Shown here: piece by piece, positions 35,865 through 45,716 of the stretch | Position numbering within the stretch: position 1 is the stretch's first letter | Layout: each line of letters starts with the position of its first letter | Assembly: GCF_900142435.1 (NCBI RefSeq) | Contig: NZ_LT670846.1 | Span: forward strand, 1,206,750-1,270,749 | Source of the DNA: Thermocrinis minervae | GTDB lineage: Bacteria > Aquificota > Aquificia > Aquificales > Aquificaceae | DNA: 64,000 bases | Reading direction: 5' to 3' | The notes under the pieces: generated by a model | Databases searched by the model: none | What the model saw: only the letters and a program-made list of their open reading frames with translations | Told to the model about the DNA's origin: nothing | Position numbers and translations under genes: made by a program

Positions 35865-37957
35865 TAAAGGTGGAGATTCCACTGGAAGACCAGGATCCGA
35901 TCATTATAGAAACAGGGCATTATGCTAAGCTGGCAGATGGCTCCGTAGTAGTAAAGCAGGGTGATACTGCCGTCCTAGTAACGGCAGTCATGTCAGACTC
36001 ACCCGCCACGGGTGTAGACTTCGTACCGCTTACTGTAGATTACAGGGAGCAAGCCTCAGCTTGGGGTAAAATACCCGGCGGCTTTATAAAGAGGGAAGGA
36101 AAGCCCACCGATAGGGAGGTACTCGTTTCAAGAGTCATAGACAGGCCTATAAGACCTCTGTTCCCAGAGGGCTTCTTCCATGATGTGGTGGTGACCGCCC
36201 TCACTCTGTCAGCCGACGACAAGTATGACCCTGATGTGCTTGCCATAACTGGAGCCTCCGCCGCACTACACATATCCCGGATACCCTTTGATGGACCTAT
36301 AGCAGGTCTAAGGGTATGCAGGGTAGACGGAAATTTCCTTGTAAACCCCACCTACGAGCAAAGGCAAAAGGCAGACCTAGAGCTTATAGTAGCCGTCTCA
36401 GAGGATTCCATAGTCATGGTAGAGGGTGGAGGCAAGGAGGTACCTGAAGAGGTACTCCTTCAAGCTCTTTACTATGCCCTGGAAAAGGGTAAACCTATAA
36501 TAGAAGCTCAGAGGAAGCTGAGAGAACAAGCAGGCGTAGAAAAGGCCTCCTTTGAACCTATAGACTTACCTGAAGACATACAAAAAGCCCTTGAAGAGTT
36601 CTGCACACCAAGAATACTAGAATGTTTTGCCATACAGGACAAAAGACAGAGAAAGGACGCTCTTGCGAAAGTCTTAGAAGAGTTCTTACAATACCAAGGT
36701 ATACAGGATGAGTCTTTAAAGTTCAAAGTTCAGTACGCCTATAAGAAGCTAAACAGTAAACTGTTGCGTAAAAAAGTCCTGGATGAAGGTGTCCGCATAG
36801 ACGGAAGGGGGCCTAAAGATATAAGGCCCATAACCATAGAGGTTCATCCCTTTGAAAGGCCACACGGAAGCGCCATATTCACCAGGGGGCAAACGCAAGC
36901 CTTTGCCACCGTAACCTTAGGCTCTCCGGAGGAAGCTCAGCTCGTCGAAAGCATATACGAAGGAGAAGTGGCCAAAAGGTTTATGCTGCACTACAACTTC
37001 CCACCCTTCTCCACGGGTGAGGCAAGACCTTGGGGACCACCAAGGAGAAGAGAGATAGGACATGGCTCCCTTGCAGAAAGGGCTTTAGAGCCTCTAATAC
37101 CACCAGAAGAGGAGTTTCCTTACATAATAAGGATAGTTTCTAACATCTTAGAGTCCAATGGTTCTACTTCGATGGCCACCGTGTGTGCTGGATCCCTGGC
37201 ACTCTTTGATGCGGGAGTCCCCATGAAGAAACACGTAGCTGGCATAGCTATGGGCCTCATCATGGATGGAGAGAGGTACGTCATCCTGTCCGACATACTG
37301 GGAGACGAAGACCAGCTTGGAGACATGGACTTTAAAGTGGCAGGTACAAGAGATGGTATAACCAGCGTCCAGATGGACATAAAGATAAAGGGCCTCAAGA
37401 AGGAAATAATGGCCCAAGCTCTAGAGCAAGCAAAGGAAGGAAGGCTTTACATACTCCAAAAGATGTACGAAGCCATACCTGAACCCAGGAAGGAAGTTTC
37501 ACCTTACGCTCCAAAGATAGAGATAATCACCGTTCCTGAAGATAAGGCTCTGTTGATAATAGGTCCAGGTGGAAAGAACGTAAGAGAGATAAGGGAAAAG
37601 ATTGGAGCAAGCGTGTGGGTCCATGAGGGTGGAAGAGTTTCCATAACGGCTCAGACAAGGGAAGCCATAGAAGAGGCCAAGAAGATAATAAAGAGCCTTA
37701 TTGCTGAAATAGAAGTGGGTAAAGTTTACGAAGGTAAGATAACAAGAGTTGAGCCTTACGGAGTCTTTGTAGAAATACTCCCAGGAAAGGTAGGACTCTT
37801 ACACGTATCCAAGATGGAAGGGAACGTTAAAGATGTAAAGGCTAGGTTCTCGGTTGGTGATACCATAAGGGCTATGGTCATAGAGATAGACGAGCTTGGC
37901 AGACCCAAACTCAGTACCATAGGTATAGATCAATCAGAGCAGACAAAGCCGGCGTAG
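35861..37957 (+). CDS. pnp: polyribonucleotide nucleotidyltransferase (PNPase)
   Basis: 698-aa phosphorolytic 3'-5' exoribonuclease. Two RNase PH domains (about 1-220 and 310-540), then KH ([19 protein letters not shown], near 566-584) and S1 ([31 protein letters not shown], near 617-650). Active-site motifs [11 protein letters not shown]-like ([14 protein letters not shown]) and [19 protein letters not shown] ([19 protein letters not shown]) are intact. The last codons KPA-stop lie within the tRNA-Thr gene, so mRNA 3' end and tRNA 5' end share 10 nt; RNase P cutting would remove the stop codon from pnp mRNA. Confidence 0.97.
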   Translation: MIKVEIPLEDQDPIIIETGHYAKLADGSVVVKQGDTAVLVTAVMSDSPATGVDFVPLTVDYREQASAWGKIPGGFIKREGKPTDREVLVSRVIDRPIRPLFPEGFFHDVVVTALTLSADDKYDPDVLAITGASAALHISRIPFDGPIAGLRVCRVDGNFLVNPTYEQRQKADLELIVAVSEDSIVMVEGGGKEVPEEVLLQALYYALEKGKPIIEAQRKLREQAGVEKASFEPIDLPEDIQKALEEFCTPRILECFAIQDKRQRKDALAKVLEEFLQYQGIQDESLKFKVQYAYKKLNSKLLRKKVLDEGVRIDGRGPKDIRPITIEVHPFERPHGSAIFTRGQTQAFATVTLGSPEEAQLVESIYEGEVAKRFMLHYNFPPFSTGEARPWGPPRRREIGHGSLAERALEPLIPPEEEFPYIIRIVSNILESNGSTSMATVCAGSLALFDAGVPMKKHVAGIAMGLIMDGERYVILSDILGDEDQLGDMDFKVAGTRDGITSVQMDIKIKGLKKEIMAQALEQAKEGRLYILQKMYEAIPEPRKEVSPYAPKIEIITVPEDKALLIIGPGGKNVREIREKIGASVWVHEGGRVSITAQTREAIEEAKKIIKSLIAEIEVGKVYEGKITRVEPYGVFVEILPGKVGLLHVSKMEGNVKDVKARFSVGDTIRAMVIEIDELGRPKLSTIGIDQSEQTKPA

Positions 37958-38019
37958 CTCAGTGGCAGAGCGAGGCACTCGTAATGCCTAGGTCGTGGGT
38001 TCGAATCCCACCGCCGGCT
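37948..38019 (+). tRNA. tRNA-Thr (CGU)
   Basis: 72-nt cloverleaf, acceptor GCCGGCG/CGCCGGC with discriminator U, anticodon loop CTCGTAA, T loop GGTTCGAATC. CCA not encoded. Its first 10 nt contain the stop codon of pnp. 14 bp downstream is dut. No separate promoter is evident, so it probably matures from the rpsO-pnp transcript. Confidence 0.95.
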
Positions 38020-38033
38020 AGAAGGCGTTAACC

Positions 38034-38486
38034 ATGAAGATAAGGGTAAAAAGGCTTCCCCACGCAGAAGGTCTTCCTTTGCCTACCTATGCCACAAAGG
38101 GCTCATCTGGTTTTGACCTTCTGGCTGCTGTAGACTCTCCGGTAGTCATCAACCCAGGAGAGTGGGCGCTCATACCCACCGGTCTAGTGTTTGAGATCCC
38201 TGAAGGTTACGAGGGTCAAGTAAGACCAAGGAGCGGGCTAGCTCTAAAGCACGGCATAACCCTTTTGAACTCACCAGGTACGATAGACTCCGACTACAGG
38301 GGTGAAGTCAAAGTGATCCTTATAAACCTAGGCAAGGAACCTTTCGTGGTAGAAAGGGGAGACAGGATAGCCCAGATGGTTATAGTACCTATAGTAAAGG
38401 TTGATCTTGAAGAAAGCCAAGACTTGCAAGAGACAGAAAGATCCGATGGAGGTTTTGGCTCCACAGGAATAAAACCTAATGCATGA
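38034..38486 (+). CDS. dut: dUTP diphosphatase
   Basis: 150-aa trimeric dUTPase that removes dUTP and makes dUMP. Five motifs in order: [33 protein letters not shown] (catalytic Asp), [10 protein letters not shown], and the C-terminal P-loop-like [10 protein letters not shown]. Normal length. 14 bp after the tRNA-Thr and overlapping the antiporter by 8 bp. Confidence 0.97.
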   Translation: MKIRVKRLPHAEGLPLPTYATKGSSGFDLLAAVDSPVVINPGEWALIPTGLVFEIPEGYEGQVRPRSGLALKHGITLLNSPGTIDSDYRGEVKVILINLGKEPFVVERGDRIAQMVIVPIVKVDLEESQDLQETERSDGGFGSTGIKPNA

Positions 38487-39657
38487 GCTCTTCCTGCAAT
38501 TAGCCATAATACTCTTTACAGCAAGGCTTGTGGGAGACCTATTTGCAAAGTTTGGGATTCCTACAGTCCTCGGTGAGATACTAGTAGGTGTGCTCTTAGG
38601 TCAAAGTGCCCTTGGTCTTATCCCCATAAACGATGTCATAAGAACCCTTGCTGAGATAGGCATTCTTGTCCTTCTTTTTCACATAGGTCTCGAAGCAGAC
38701 ATACACCAGCTAAAAAAAGTAGGACTTTCTGCCTTCTTTGTAGCTACAGTAGGAGCTTTAACTCCCATATTCTTGAGTACAGCAGTGGGTATTTATGTGC
38801 TTGATCTACCACTTACAACTTCTCTCTTTCTAGGCGGCACTTTCACGGCTACTAGCATAGGCATAACAGTCGGAGTTTTAAAAAGCTTGGGAAGGCTCAA
38901 AGAGAGGTTTGCCCAAGTGGTGTTAGGTGCAGCCGTTATAGACGACGTGCTAGGTATCATAGCCCTAACCGTGATAGCGCAATATGCTAGAAACATGTGG
39001 ATAGACTTCAACGCCATAACTACGCTCATCTTGTACATAGCAATCTTCTTCTTCTTTTCACCCTTGTTAGCCAAGATTATGGCCAATTTCATACAGATCA
39101 TCGCCAGGAGACTAGGGACTATGGACTTTGTACCATCTACAGTGATGGCCATGGTCTTCTTCTTCGCCTACCTGTCTCACCTCTTTCAGATGGAGGCTAT
39201 ACTAGGAGCCTTCACTGCAGGCCTTGCCCTTTCAAGAAACTTCTCACTACCCTTTGCTAATATTTTGAGAACAGACGAACACATGGCTCAAAAGATAGAA
39301 CACACTATGGCACCACTGACCTGGCTGTTCACACCCATATTCTTCGTATACGTGGGCCTCCAGATAAACCTAAGGGTAGTAGATCTTACCAATCCTACGT
39401 TTTGGAAGCTCTTTTTCATCTTGCTTTTTATTTCCTTTGTAGGCAAGTTGGTTTCTGGCTTTGTAACAAGAGGACCACTGAGGGAGAAGCTCCTTATAGG
39501 CTTGTCCATGCTACCAAGAGGAGAGGTGGGGCTTATATTTGTAGAGTTGGGAAAGCAGTTAAGGGTGTATGATGAGTTTATGTACGCAGTGGTGGTAGGT
39601 GTAGTTGCTGTAACCACACTGCTGTCACCCATACTTCTAAAGCTTGCTCTAAGATGA
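38479..39657 (+). CDS. Na+/H+ (or K+/H+) antiporter, CPA2 family
   Basis: 392-aa inner-membrane protein with about 12-13 predicted hydrophobic helices. Family marks: [17 protein letters not shown] near residue 33, [29 protein letters not shown], and the ion-binding [11 protein letters not shown] with tandem Asp near 155-156; a late RGEVGLIF. NapA/KefB-type without an RCK/TrkA-N domain, so it resembles NapA-like transporters. Ion choice unknown. Overlaps dut by 8 bp and queA by 4 bp. Confidence 0.9.
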   Translation: MHELFLQLAIILFTARLVGDLFAKFGIPTVLGEILVGVLLGQSALGLIPINDVIRTLAEIGILVLLFHIGLEADIHQLKKVGLSAFFVATVGALTPIFLSTAVGIYVLDLPLTTSLFLGGTFTATSIGITVGVLKSLGRLKERFAQVVLGAAVIDDVLGIIALTVIAQYARNMWIDFNAITTLILYIAIFFFFSPLLAKIMANFIQIIARRLGTMDFVPSTVMAMVFFFAYLSHLFQMEAILGAFTAGLALSRNFSLPFANILRTDEHMAQKIEHTMAPLTWLFTPIFFVYVGLQINLRVVDLTNPTFWKLFFILLFISFVGKLVSGFVTRGPLREKLLIGLSMLPRGEVGLIFVELGKQLRVYDEFMYAVVVGVVAVTTLLSPILLKLALR

Positions 39658-40658
39658 GGGTAGAAGAGTTTGACTACTACCTTCCACTCGAGCTTATTGC
39701 CAAGTATCCAGTGGAACCCAGACATGCAGCGCGGCTTATGGTGGTAAGGAGAGACACAGGAGATATAACCCATTCTACCTTCTGGAACTTAGACGAGTTT
39801 TTAGAGGAGGGAGATCTGCTTGTTTTCAACAACAGCAAAGTACTTCCTGCAAGGCTGAAGGCCTTCAAAAGCACTGGTGGTAAGGTGGAGGTGCTTCTGA
39901 CGGACTACATCACCAAAGACACTTGGCAAGCACTCGTGGGTGGTAAGAACATTAAGGAAGGCATGACCTTAAAGGTATCTGAAGACTTTAAGGTGGAAGT
40001 TTTGAAGCATATAGAAGGTCCAAAGTTCCTTGTGAAGCTTGTTGCCGAAGATCCCCTGAAAGCCCTTGACAAGTACGGCCGCATACCCATACCACCATAC
40101 CTAGAGAGAGAGGACGAACCCATAGACAGGATCTACTACCAAACGGTGTTCGCAAGAGAAGAAGGCTCTGTGGCAGCACCCACAGCCAGCCTTCACTTTT
40201 CTGAGGAACTCCTCCAAAAGCTACAAAACAAGGGAATAAAGATGGCCTTTATAACCCTTCACGTATCTTACGGTACTTTCAAGCCCGTTAAAGTGGAAAG
40301 AGTCGAAGAGCACAGGGTAGACCCCGAGTACATAAAGGTCCCTCAAGAAACCGTAGAAGCTATACTTCAGACAAAGCAGAAAGGAAAAAGGGTAGTAGCC
40401 GTTGGGACTACCACTGTGAGAGCCCTAGAAACAGCAGGCTTTAAACCTTACGAAGGGTGGACAGATCTTTACATATATCCTGGTTACAGCTTTAGGGTAG
40501 TGGATGCTCTCATCACCAACTTCCACCTTCCTAAGTCCTCCCTCCTTTTCTTGGTTTGCTCCTTTGGAGGGAAAGACCTGATAATGAAAGCTTACAAGAT
40601 AGCTGTGGAGAACAGATACAGGTTTTACAGTTATGGGGATGGTATGCTCATACTCTAG
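39654..40658 (+). CDS. queA: S-adenosylmethionine:tRNA ribosyltransferase-isomerase
   Basis: Transfers and isomerises the ribose of SAM onto 7-aminomethyl-7-deazaguanine at G34 in queuosine synthesis. 334 aa, normal. FDYYLPLELIAKYPVEPRHAARLMV at the start, LVFNNSKVLPARL near 58, EGSVAAPTASLHF near 170 and ALITNFHLPKSSLLFLVCSFGG near the end are diagnostic. Overlaps the antiporter by 4 bp; stop overlaps the convergent methyltransferase stop. Confidence 0.97.
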   Translation: MRVEEFDYYLPLELIAKYPVEPRHAARLMVVRRDTGDITHSTFWNLDEFLEEGDLLVFNNSKVLPARLKAFKSTGGKVEVLLTDYITKDTWQALVGGKNIKEGMTLKVSEDFKVEVLKHIEGPKFLVKLVAEDPLKALDKYGRIPIPPYLEREDEPIDRIYYQTVFAREEGSVAAPTASLHFSEELLQKLQNKGIKMAFITLHVSYGTFKPVKVERVEEHRVDPEYIKVPQETVEAILQTKQKGKRVVAVGTTTVRALETAGFKPYEGWTDLYIYPGYSFRVVDALITNFHLPKSSLLFLVCSFGGKDLIMKAYKIAVENRYRFYSYGDGMLIL

Positions 40659-41194
40659 GGTTTTCTTCCTACAAAGGTACTCACGTTGAACTCCTCTCTG
40701 TAGTGTATAACCTGGAGGTCCTTGAAGAGCCTTAAAAGTTCTCCCTCCTCAAGGAGGTAATCAGGGTTGAAATCCCCCCTGATGTGAAGGTGATTCCTGT
40801 TGTAAGTCTCGTATATGAGAACTCCTCCCCTCTTCAAAGACCTTACTATAGGAGCAGCCAAGGTCCTGTTTAGGTAGTAGAATACCACCACAAGATGGTA
40901 ATACTCTTCCTTCAGAGGATACTCGTCCAAGTCTGCCACTATGAAGTTTATGTTTAGGTTTAACTCCCGTGCTTTATTCCTGGCCACATCTATGGCCACG
41001 TCGGATATGTCCACTGCATCTACCTGAAAGCCCTTTTGAGCTAGAAATATGGCGTTCTCACCCGTCCCACAAGCAAGCTCTAAAGCCCTACCCAGCGAAG
41101 CAAGATGGTAGAACTCTAGCAAAGTCTTATGTAATGACGTTCTATAACCCTTTGAGTACTTAAGGTTCCATCTTTCCCTGTCGGCCAAGGACAT
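40655..41194 (-). CDS. class I SAM-dependent methyltransferase (TehB-like)
   Basis: 179-aa Rossmann methyltransferase. SAM-binding motif ALELACGTGENAIFLAQKG lies near residues 37-55, the acidic strand end VDAVDIS near 58-64, and a DLDEYPL motif near 87. No extra targeting domain, so it resembles small-molecule methyltransferases such as TehB; substrate unknown. Ends tail-to-tail on queA with a 4-bp overlap and follows hisB by 3 bp. Confidence 0.85.
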   Translation of the reverse strand: MSLADRERWNLKYSKGYRTSLHKTLLEFYHLASLGRALELACGTGENAIFLAQKGFQVDAVDISDVAIDVARNKARELNLNINFIVADLDEYPLKEEYYHLVVVFYYLNRTLAAPIVRSLKRGGVLIYETYNRNHLHIRGDFNPDYLLEEGELLRLFKDLQVIHYREEFNVSTFVGRKP

Positions 41195-41197
41195 GAA

Positions 41198-41776
41198 TCA
41201 AAGCATACCTTTCGTAGACGGAAGGTCCTTTGAGGTTATGCTGACGGCATCTCTTAAAGACCGTGCAAAAGCCTTAAAGCACGCCTCTGCCACGTGGTGG
41301 AGTATCTTTCCAGACAATACCTTCATGTGAGCTGTTATCTTTGCTTCAAGAACAAAGCCTTTAAAGAACTCCCATATGAGTTCAAAGTCAAACTCTGTTA
41401 TCTTCCCCCTAAGGCCAAGGTCTTCGTAGAAGAAGAGAGGCCTGCCAGAGATGTCCAGGCTACATAGACACAAGGCTTCATCCATGGGTACTATAGCGTA
41501 GCCAAACCTGTTTATGCCCTTTTTGTCTCCCAAAGCATTTAGGAAGGCCATACCCAGGGTTATGCCCACGTCCTCCACTGTGTGATGGTGAGATACATGT
41601 ACATCACCTTCTGCCTTCACCTCTATGTCAAAGCTTGAGTGTTTGGCGAAGGTTTCCAGCATATGGTTTAGAAAGCCCACGGGTGTGTCTATCAGAGCCT
41701 GACCACTACCGTCTAGGTTTATGTAAACCTCTACCTTAGTCTCCTTGGAATGCCTGCTGACTCGTCCTTCCCGCAT
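41198..41776 (-). CDS. hisB: imidazoleglycerol-phosphate dehydratase
   Basis: 192-aa monofunctional HisB (no phosphatase domain) making imidazole-acetol phosphate. Manganese-binding histidine motifs [13 protein letters not shown] (about 63-75) and [17 protein letters not shown] (about 154-170) are present, with [15 protein letters not shown] near 36. Its start lies 41 bp inside the 3' end of holA. hisA is at 53064, so the histidine genes are dispersed. Confidence 0.97.
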   Translation of the reverse strand: MREGRVSRHSKETKVEVYINLDGSGQALIDTPVGFLNHMLETFAKHSSFDIEVKAEGDVHVSHHHTVEDVGITLGMAFLNALGDKKGINRFGYAIVPMDEALCLCSLDISGRPLFFYEDLGLRGKITEFDFELIWEFFKGFVLEAKITAHMKVLSGKILHHVAEACFKAFARSLRDAVSITSKDLPSTKGML

Positions 41777-42761
41777 TTAGCAGATATCTTATCACAAAGT
41801 TTCTTATGCTCTTGATGGGTTCTGAAAAGTATACCTTTATGGAGAAGTCTAGGAAGTACAGACCCCTGATGAGGGCCTTAAGGTCTTCCAGAGAGTAGAG
41901 CTGCATGTAGCGCTTAAAGTTATGCACCTGGAATGGATGTTTTACACCCACCGAAGACAGTGCATCCTCTACGGGCCTACCCCCCTCGGAGAGGGCTTTA
42001 GCTGTGTATAGCTTTAGGGCATAGCTGTCAAGCACAGCAAGCAACTGCAAGGGTTGTACACCACTTCTAAAAGCACTGTCTAAAGACAGCAGAGCCTTCT
42101 TAAGATCCTTCGTAAAGAAAGCCTCTAGGAAGTCAAATACATCCATCTGGAAGTTGGTCACCAGTAGCTTCTTTACATCTTCAAGGGTTATCTCCTTCTT
42201 TGGCAACAGCAGGAGCTTCTCTACCTCTCCCTTTAACCACATGAGGTCATAGTCTGTATGCTCTAAAAGGTAGTCAATGGCCTCTGGAGTTATCACCTTT
42301 CCCTCTTTCTGAAACCTTCCAACGACCAACTGCTTTACCTTATCCTTTGAAAGCCTTCTGGCTTCTACAATGTCACCTATCTTCGCTATAGTAGCCAGAG
42401 GTTCTTTAGCAAGATCCTGAGTTGTAAGTTTTTGGGAGAAGATCAAGAATACCACGTTACCGTTTAATTTTTGGGCCAGTTTTGTGTAAAAATCCTTGCT
42501 TTTAACTTTCTTCAACATATCCTCCGCCCTTCTTACTACGAAGACCCTTTGTTTACGTTCTCCAAACAACCCTCCCACCCTGAACTTATCCAGGAGAGTC
42601 TCCTCTGCTATCTCATCACCCCATAAGACCTCTACATCGAACTTAGACTTGAGCTTTTCTATAAAGTCCTTTATGAGGTACTCTTCCTCACCGTGGATTA
42701 CGTTTATGGGTTTTGGATGTGAGCTCTCTATCTGTTTTCTGTACTCTATTATGCTCTTCAT
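41736..42761 (-). CDS. holA: DNA polymerase III delta subunit
   Basis: 341-aa clamp-loader delta subunit. Sequence is weakly conserved in general; visible features are [19 protein letters not shown] near the N-terminus (the delta-type GEEYLIRE motif), [16 protein letters not shown]- and [34 protein letters not shown] as in HolA domain II, and the C-terminal collar domain. It opens the beta clamp for loading. Overlaps rho by 4 bp and hisB by 41 bp. Confidence 0.85.
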   Translation of the reverse strand: MKSIIEYRKQIESSHPKPINVIHGEEEYLIKDFIEKLKSKFDVEVLWGDEIAEETLLDKFRVGGLFGERKQRVFVVRRAEDMLKKVKSKDFYTKLAQKLNGNVVFLIFSQKLTTQDLAKEPLATIAKIGDIVEARRLSKDKVKQLVVGRFQKEGKVITPEAIDYLLEHTDYDLMWLKGEVEKLLLLPKKEITLEDVKKLLVTNFQMDVFDFLEAFFTKDLKKALLSLDSAFRSGVQPLQLLAVLDSYALKLYTAKALSEGGRPVEDALSSVGVKHPFQVHNFKRYMQLYSLEDLKALIRGLYFLDFSIKVYFSEPIKSIRNFVIRYLLNAGRTSQQAFQGD

Positions 42762-44044
42762 GAGTGCATGGCCTTTAGAAACTCCTTGTTGGTCTTGAAC
42801 TTTTTGAGCTTGTCCAGGAGGAACTCCATGGCCTCTATTGGATCCATGGTGGCCAAGAACTTTCTAAGGACCCATATCCTCTGAAGCTCCCAGTCTTCCA
42901 GAAGAAGCTCTTCCTTCCTAGTTCCAGACTTCTCTATGTTTATGGCCGGGAAGATCCTCCTCTCCATCAACCTCCTGTCTAAGTGTATCTCCATATTTCC
43001 TGTTCCCTTGAACTCCTCGTATATCACATCGTCCATCTTGGAACCTGTCTCTATGAGTGCAGTGGCTATTATGGTCAGTGAGCCACCCTCTTCTATGTTT
43101 CTAGCAGCACCAAAGAACTTCTTGGGTTTTTGAAGGGCTGTGGCTTCTATACCACCCGTGAGCACTCTGCCGGTGGGTGGAGTTATGGCGTTGGCGGCTC
43201 TACCAAACCTAGTCATGGAGTCAAGGAGTATGACCACATCCTGACCCAACTCCACCATCCTCTTTGCCTTCTCAACTACTAATTCCGCTACTTGGACGTG
43301 CCTTTCGGGAGCCTCGTCAAAGGTAGAAGCTACTACCTCAGCTCCATCCCCTACTATCCTCTTCATCTCCGTAACTTCTTCTGGTCTCTCGTCTATGAGC
43401 AGGATGATAAGATAGACCTCTGGGTGGTTCTGTATAAGGGCCTGGGCTATCTTCTGAAGGAGTACCGTCTTTCCTGCCTTTGGTGGTGCTACTATAAGAC
43501 CCCTTTGGCCCTTACCTATTGGTGCTATGAGGCTCACCACACGCGTAGATAGCTCCGTAGGGCTTGTCTCCAGGTTAAACCTTTCTGTAGGATGGAAGGG
43601 TGTGAGCTTCTCAAAGATGGGCCTAGAACGGAGCTTTTCTGGATCTGCTGGAAGTCCGTTCACAGATTCTATCTTTATGAGAGCCTGGTACTTTTCCCTT
43701 TCTTGTGGCTGTCTTGCAAATCCTATTATGGTGTCTCCTGTTCTTAGACCAAACTTCTTAATCTGGGAGGGTGCCACGTACACATCGGTAGAGCTTGGCA
43801 TGTAGTTGTTCTCAAGGCTCCTTATAAAGCCGTATCCTTCCGGTAGGATCTCCAACACACCTTTTACAAAAGACAGGCCCTCCTCCTTGGCCTGTGCCTG
43901 CATTATCCTCTCTATAAGATCTTCCTTCCTAAGGCCCGTTACCCTCGGAAGATCTAACTCCTTACCTATCTTCTGTAGCTCTGCCAGAGATAGCTTCTTA
44001 AGTTCTTCGTAGGTGTAAAGCTTTTTTTCCTCAGCCTGACCCAT
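42758..44044 (-). CDS. rho: transcription termination factor Rho
   Basis: 428-aa hexameric RNA helicase. N-terminal helix bundle (1-55) and OB primary RNA-binding fold ([21 protein letters not shown], about 71-91); Walker [12 protein letters not shown] (186-196); Walker [16 protein letters not shown]-loop and R-loop region ([28 protein letters not shown], about 282-309). Normal length. Rho matters here because 3' convergent overlaps leave no room for intrinsic terminators. A 105-nt structured leader precedes it. Overlaps holA by 4 bp. Confidence 0.98.
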   Translation of the reverse strand: MGQAEEKKLYTYEELKKLSLAELQKIGKELDLPRVTGLRKEDLIERIMQAQAKEEGLSFVKGVLEILPEGYGFIRSLENNYMPSSTDVYVAPSQIKKFGLRTGDTIIGFARQPQEREKYQALIKIESVNGLPADPEKLRSRPIFEKLTPFHPTERFNLETSPTELSTRVVSLIAPIGKGQRGLIVAPPKAGKTVLLQKIAQALIQNHPEVYLIILLIDERPEEVTEMKRIVGDGAEVVASTFDEAPERHVQVAELVVEKAKRMVELGQDVVILLDSMTRFGRAANAITPPTGRVLTGGIEATALQKPKKFFGAARNIEEGGSLTIIATALIETGSKMDDVIYEEFKGTGNMEIHLDRRLMERRIFPAINIEKSGTRKEELLLEDWELQRIWVLRKFLATMDPIEAMEFLLDKLKKFKTNKEFLKAMHS

Positions 44045-44149
44045 TTTACAGACCTTCTGCCTTCAGAGCCTTATGGCTCTGGCTGGGGTATTTATATCCC
44101 GCCTTATTGGGCTTTTCCGACCCCAGCAGGCGGTTTTTGGAAAAGCCCA
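44045..44149 (-). ncRNA. candidate structured leader RNA upstream of rho
   Basis: Spacer between mnmE stop and rho start with unusually strong complementarity. S1 is a perfect 10-bp stem (44139-44148 with 44109-44118) with a 20-nt loop. In that loop CCGCCT (44128-44133) can pair with AGGCGG (44099-44104), and the adjoining GCTGGGG (44121-44127) with CCCCAGC (44082-44088). S4 is a 7-bp hairpin CAGAGCC/GGCTCTG with an ATAA loop (44064-44081), ending about 20 nt before the ATG. TATAAAT (about 44091-44097) could be an internal promoter. No T tract follows S1. The class is unknown to me; rho autoregulation or a riboswitch is inference. Confidence 0.55.
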
Positions 44150-45508
44150 TCACTTTCCTATGCAGAATCTGGAGAATATACTTCCCAAAACGTCCTCCGT
44201 GGCTATAGTTCCTACAAGCTCCTCCAAGTAATGTAAAGCCTCCCTTATGTACAAGGAAAGGACCTCGGGTGAGAGCTCCATACGTTGGAACAGTTCCACA
44301 GTTTCCTCTATCTTCTCTTTTGCCCTCTGTAATAGATCTGCGTGTCTTACAGACAGGTAGACATGCATGCTATCCGCTCCAAATACTCCCACTTTCTGTA
44401 AAACCCTTTCTTTTAGCTCCTCCAACCCCTGACCTGTTTTTGCACTCACCTTGATACCATCTGGAAAACGTTTGACTACCTCCTCGTTAATACCCAGATC
44501 TATCTTATTGAGGACTGGGATGTGATTGGTTTCCTCTATTAAATTATAGACCTCTAGGTCTATGCTTTCAAGGGGTGAGGAGGCATCCACCACAAAGAGG
44601 ACAAGGTCTGCTTCCCTTAACTTTTGAAGACTTCTTTCTATCCCTATCCTCTCTACCTCGTCAGAGGATTCCCTTATACCTGCCGTGTCTATCAAGTTTA
44701 CGGGTATGCCCTCCAGGTTCAGGCTCTCCTGGAGAAAGTCTCTAGTGGTCCCAGGTACTGATGTTACTATAGCCCTATCCTTCCCAAGGAGAGCATTAAA
44801 GAGGGAAGACTTTCCTACGTTAGGTTTGCCCACTATGGCTAGGTTTATACCCCTCCTTAGATACTCACCCTTCTTGACGGTAAAGAGTAGAGTATCTATC
44901 CTATCCTTCACCTCAAGGAGAGTCCGCAGTATCTGCTCCCTAGTTAGCGTTGGTATATCCTCTTCGGAGAACTCTATGTCAGCCTCCACGTAAGCACAAA
45001 GCTCTAAGAGCTTCTCCCTCAAGGGTGTTATATAAGAAGAGAGTTCACCTTTGAGTTGTCTGAGGGCACTCTCGTGTGCCAGTTGGGTTTTTGCCCCTAT
45101 TAGGTCTGCCACAGCTTCGGCTTGTAAAAGGTCCATCTTTCCGTTGAGGAAGGCTCTTTTGGTGAACTCTCCAGGCTGTGCAAGCCTTATACCGTTTCTA
45201 ACAAACAGCTCAAGGGCTGTCTTTAGTATAAAAGGGTTTCCGTGTAGGAAGAGTTCTAGCATGTCCTCACCGGTGTAGCTATTGGGAGCTTTGTAGTATA
45301 TGAGTATACCATCGTCTATGGGCTTTCCTTGTTCATCCACTAGCTCAAACCTGTGAGCGTACCTGGGCTTTATGCTACTCTTGGTTCTTATAAACCTACC
45401 TACCTTCTCAAGCAGACCCGTACCCGAGAGCCTAACCACTCCTATGGCGCTCTCTCCAAAAGGGGTAGCTATAGCTACTATAGGTTCTCTTTCCTTGATG
45501 TTACTCAT
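44150..45508 (-). CDS. mnmE: tRNA uridine-5-carboxymethylaminomethyl modification GTPase MnmE
   Basis: 452-aa GTPase acting with MnmG on U34 of several tRNAs. N-terminal tetrahydrofolate-binding domain (about 1-120), helical domain with embedded G domain: GKPNVGKSSLFNALLGKDRAIVTSVPGTTRD (P-loop and switch), DTAG, NKID; the C-terminal CIGK (FCIGK) with the functional Cys is intact. First gene of the mnmE-rho-holA-hisB cluster. Normal length. Confidence 0.97.
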   Translation of the reverse strand: MSNIKEREPIVAIATPFGESAIGVVRLSGTGLLEKVGRFIRTKSSIKPRYAHRFELVDEQGKPIDDGILIYYKAPNSYTGEDMLELFLHGNPFILKTALELFVRNGIRLAQPGEFTKRAFLNGKMDLLQAEAVADLIGAKTQLAHESALRQLKGELSSYITPLREKLLELCAYVEADIEFSEEDIPTLTREQILRTLLEVKDRIDTLLFTVKKGEYLRRGINLAIVGKPNVGKSSLFNALLGKDRAIVTSVPGTTRDFLQESLNLEGIPVNLIDTAGIRESSDEVERIGIERSLQKLREADLVLFVVDASSPLESIDLEVYNLIEETNHIPVLNKIDLGINEEVVKRFPDGIKVSAKTGQGLEELKERVLQKVGVFGADSMHVYLSVRHADLLQRAKEKIEETVELFQRMELSPEVLSLYIREALHYLEELVGTIATEDVLGSIFSRFCIGK

Positions 45509-45606
45509 GGGGTACGCTGTAGTATCTTTAAATTTAATGCTGGACTGTTCAATTAGTAACCCTTCACAAATTACCCCTTTGATGTTAAACTTAATACTTA
45601 AGATAA
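45509..45606. promoter_or_regulatory. 98-bp divergent spacer, mnmE / tRNA-Ser
   Basis: AT-rich spacer without open reading frames. TAATAC (45592-45597) is 9 nt before the tRNA-Ser 5' end and may be its -10. For mnmE no convincing ribosome site is present; GATACT about 15 nt upstream could be the -10. No other structure seen. Confidence 0.4.
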
Positions 45607-45696
45607 GGAGAGGTGGCCGAGTGGCCGAAGGCGGCTGCTTGCTAAGCAGTTGTAGGGTTAACAGCCCTACCGCGGGTTCGAATCCCGCCCTCTCCG
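45607..45696 (+). tRNA. tRNA-Ser (GCU)
   Basis: 90-nt class II tRNA with long variable arm (GTAGGGTTAACAGCCCTAC). Acceptor GGAGAGG/CCTCTCC with discriminator G as in serine tRNAs, anticodon loop TTGCTAA, T loop GGTTCGAATC. CCA not encoded. carA starts 20 bp downstream. Confidence 0.96.
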
Positions 45697-45716
45697 TTTA
45701 AAATCCTTTTAAGGAC

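Noticed and set aside
44101-44149. S1 stem as a simple intrinsic terminator after mnmE
   Set aside because: No T tract follows the stem on the minus strand, and the loop complementarity points to a more complex structure, though Rho-independent pausing is not excluded.
45372-45701. 109-aa plus-strand frame across mnmE start and tRNA-Ser
   Set aside because: Its C-terminus is a typical translated tRNA sequence and the rest is antisense to mnmE.
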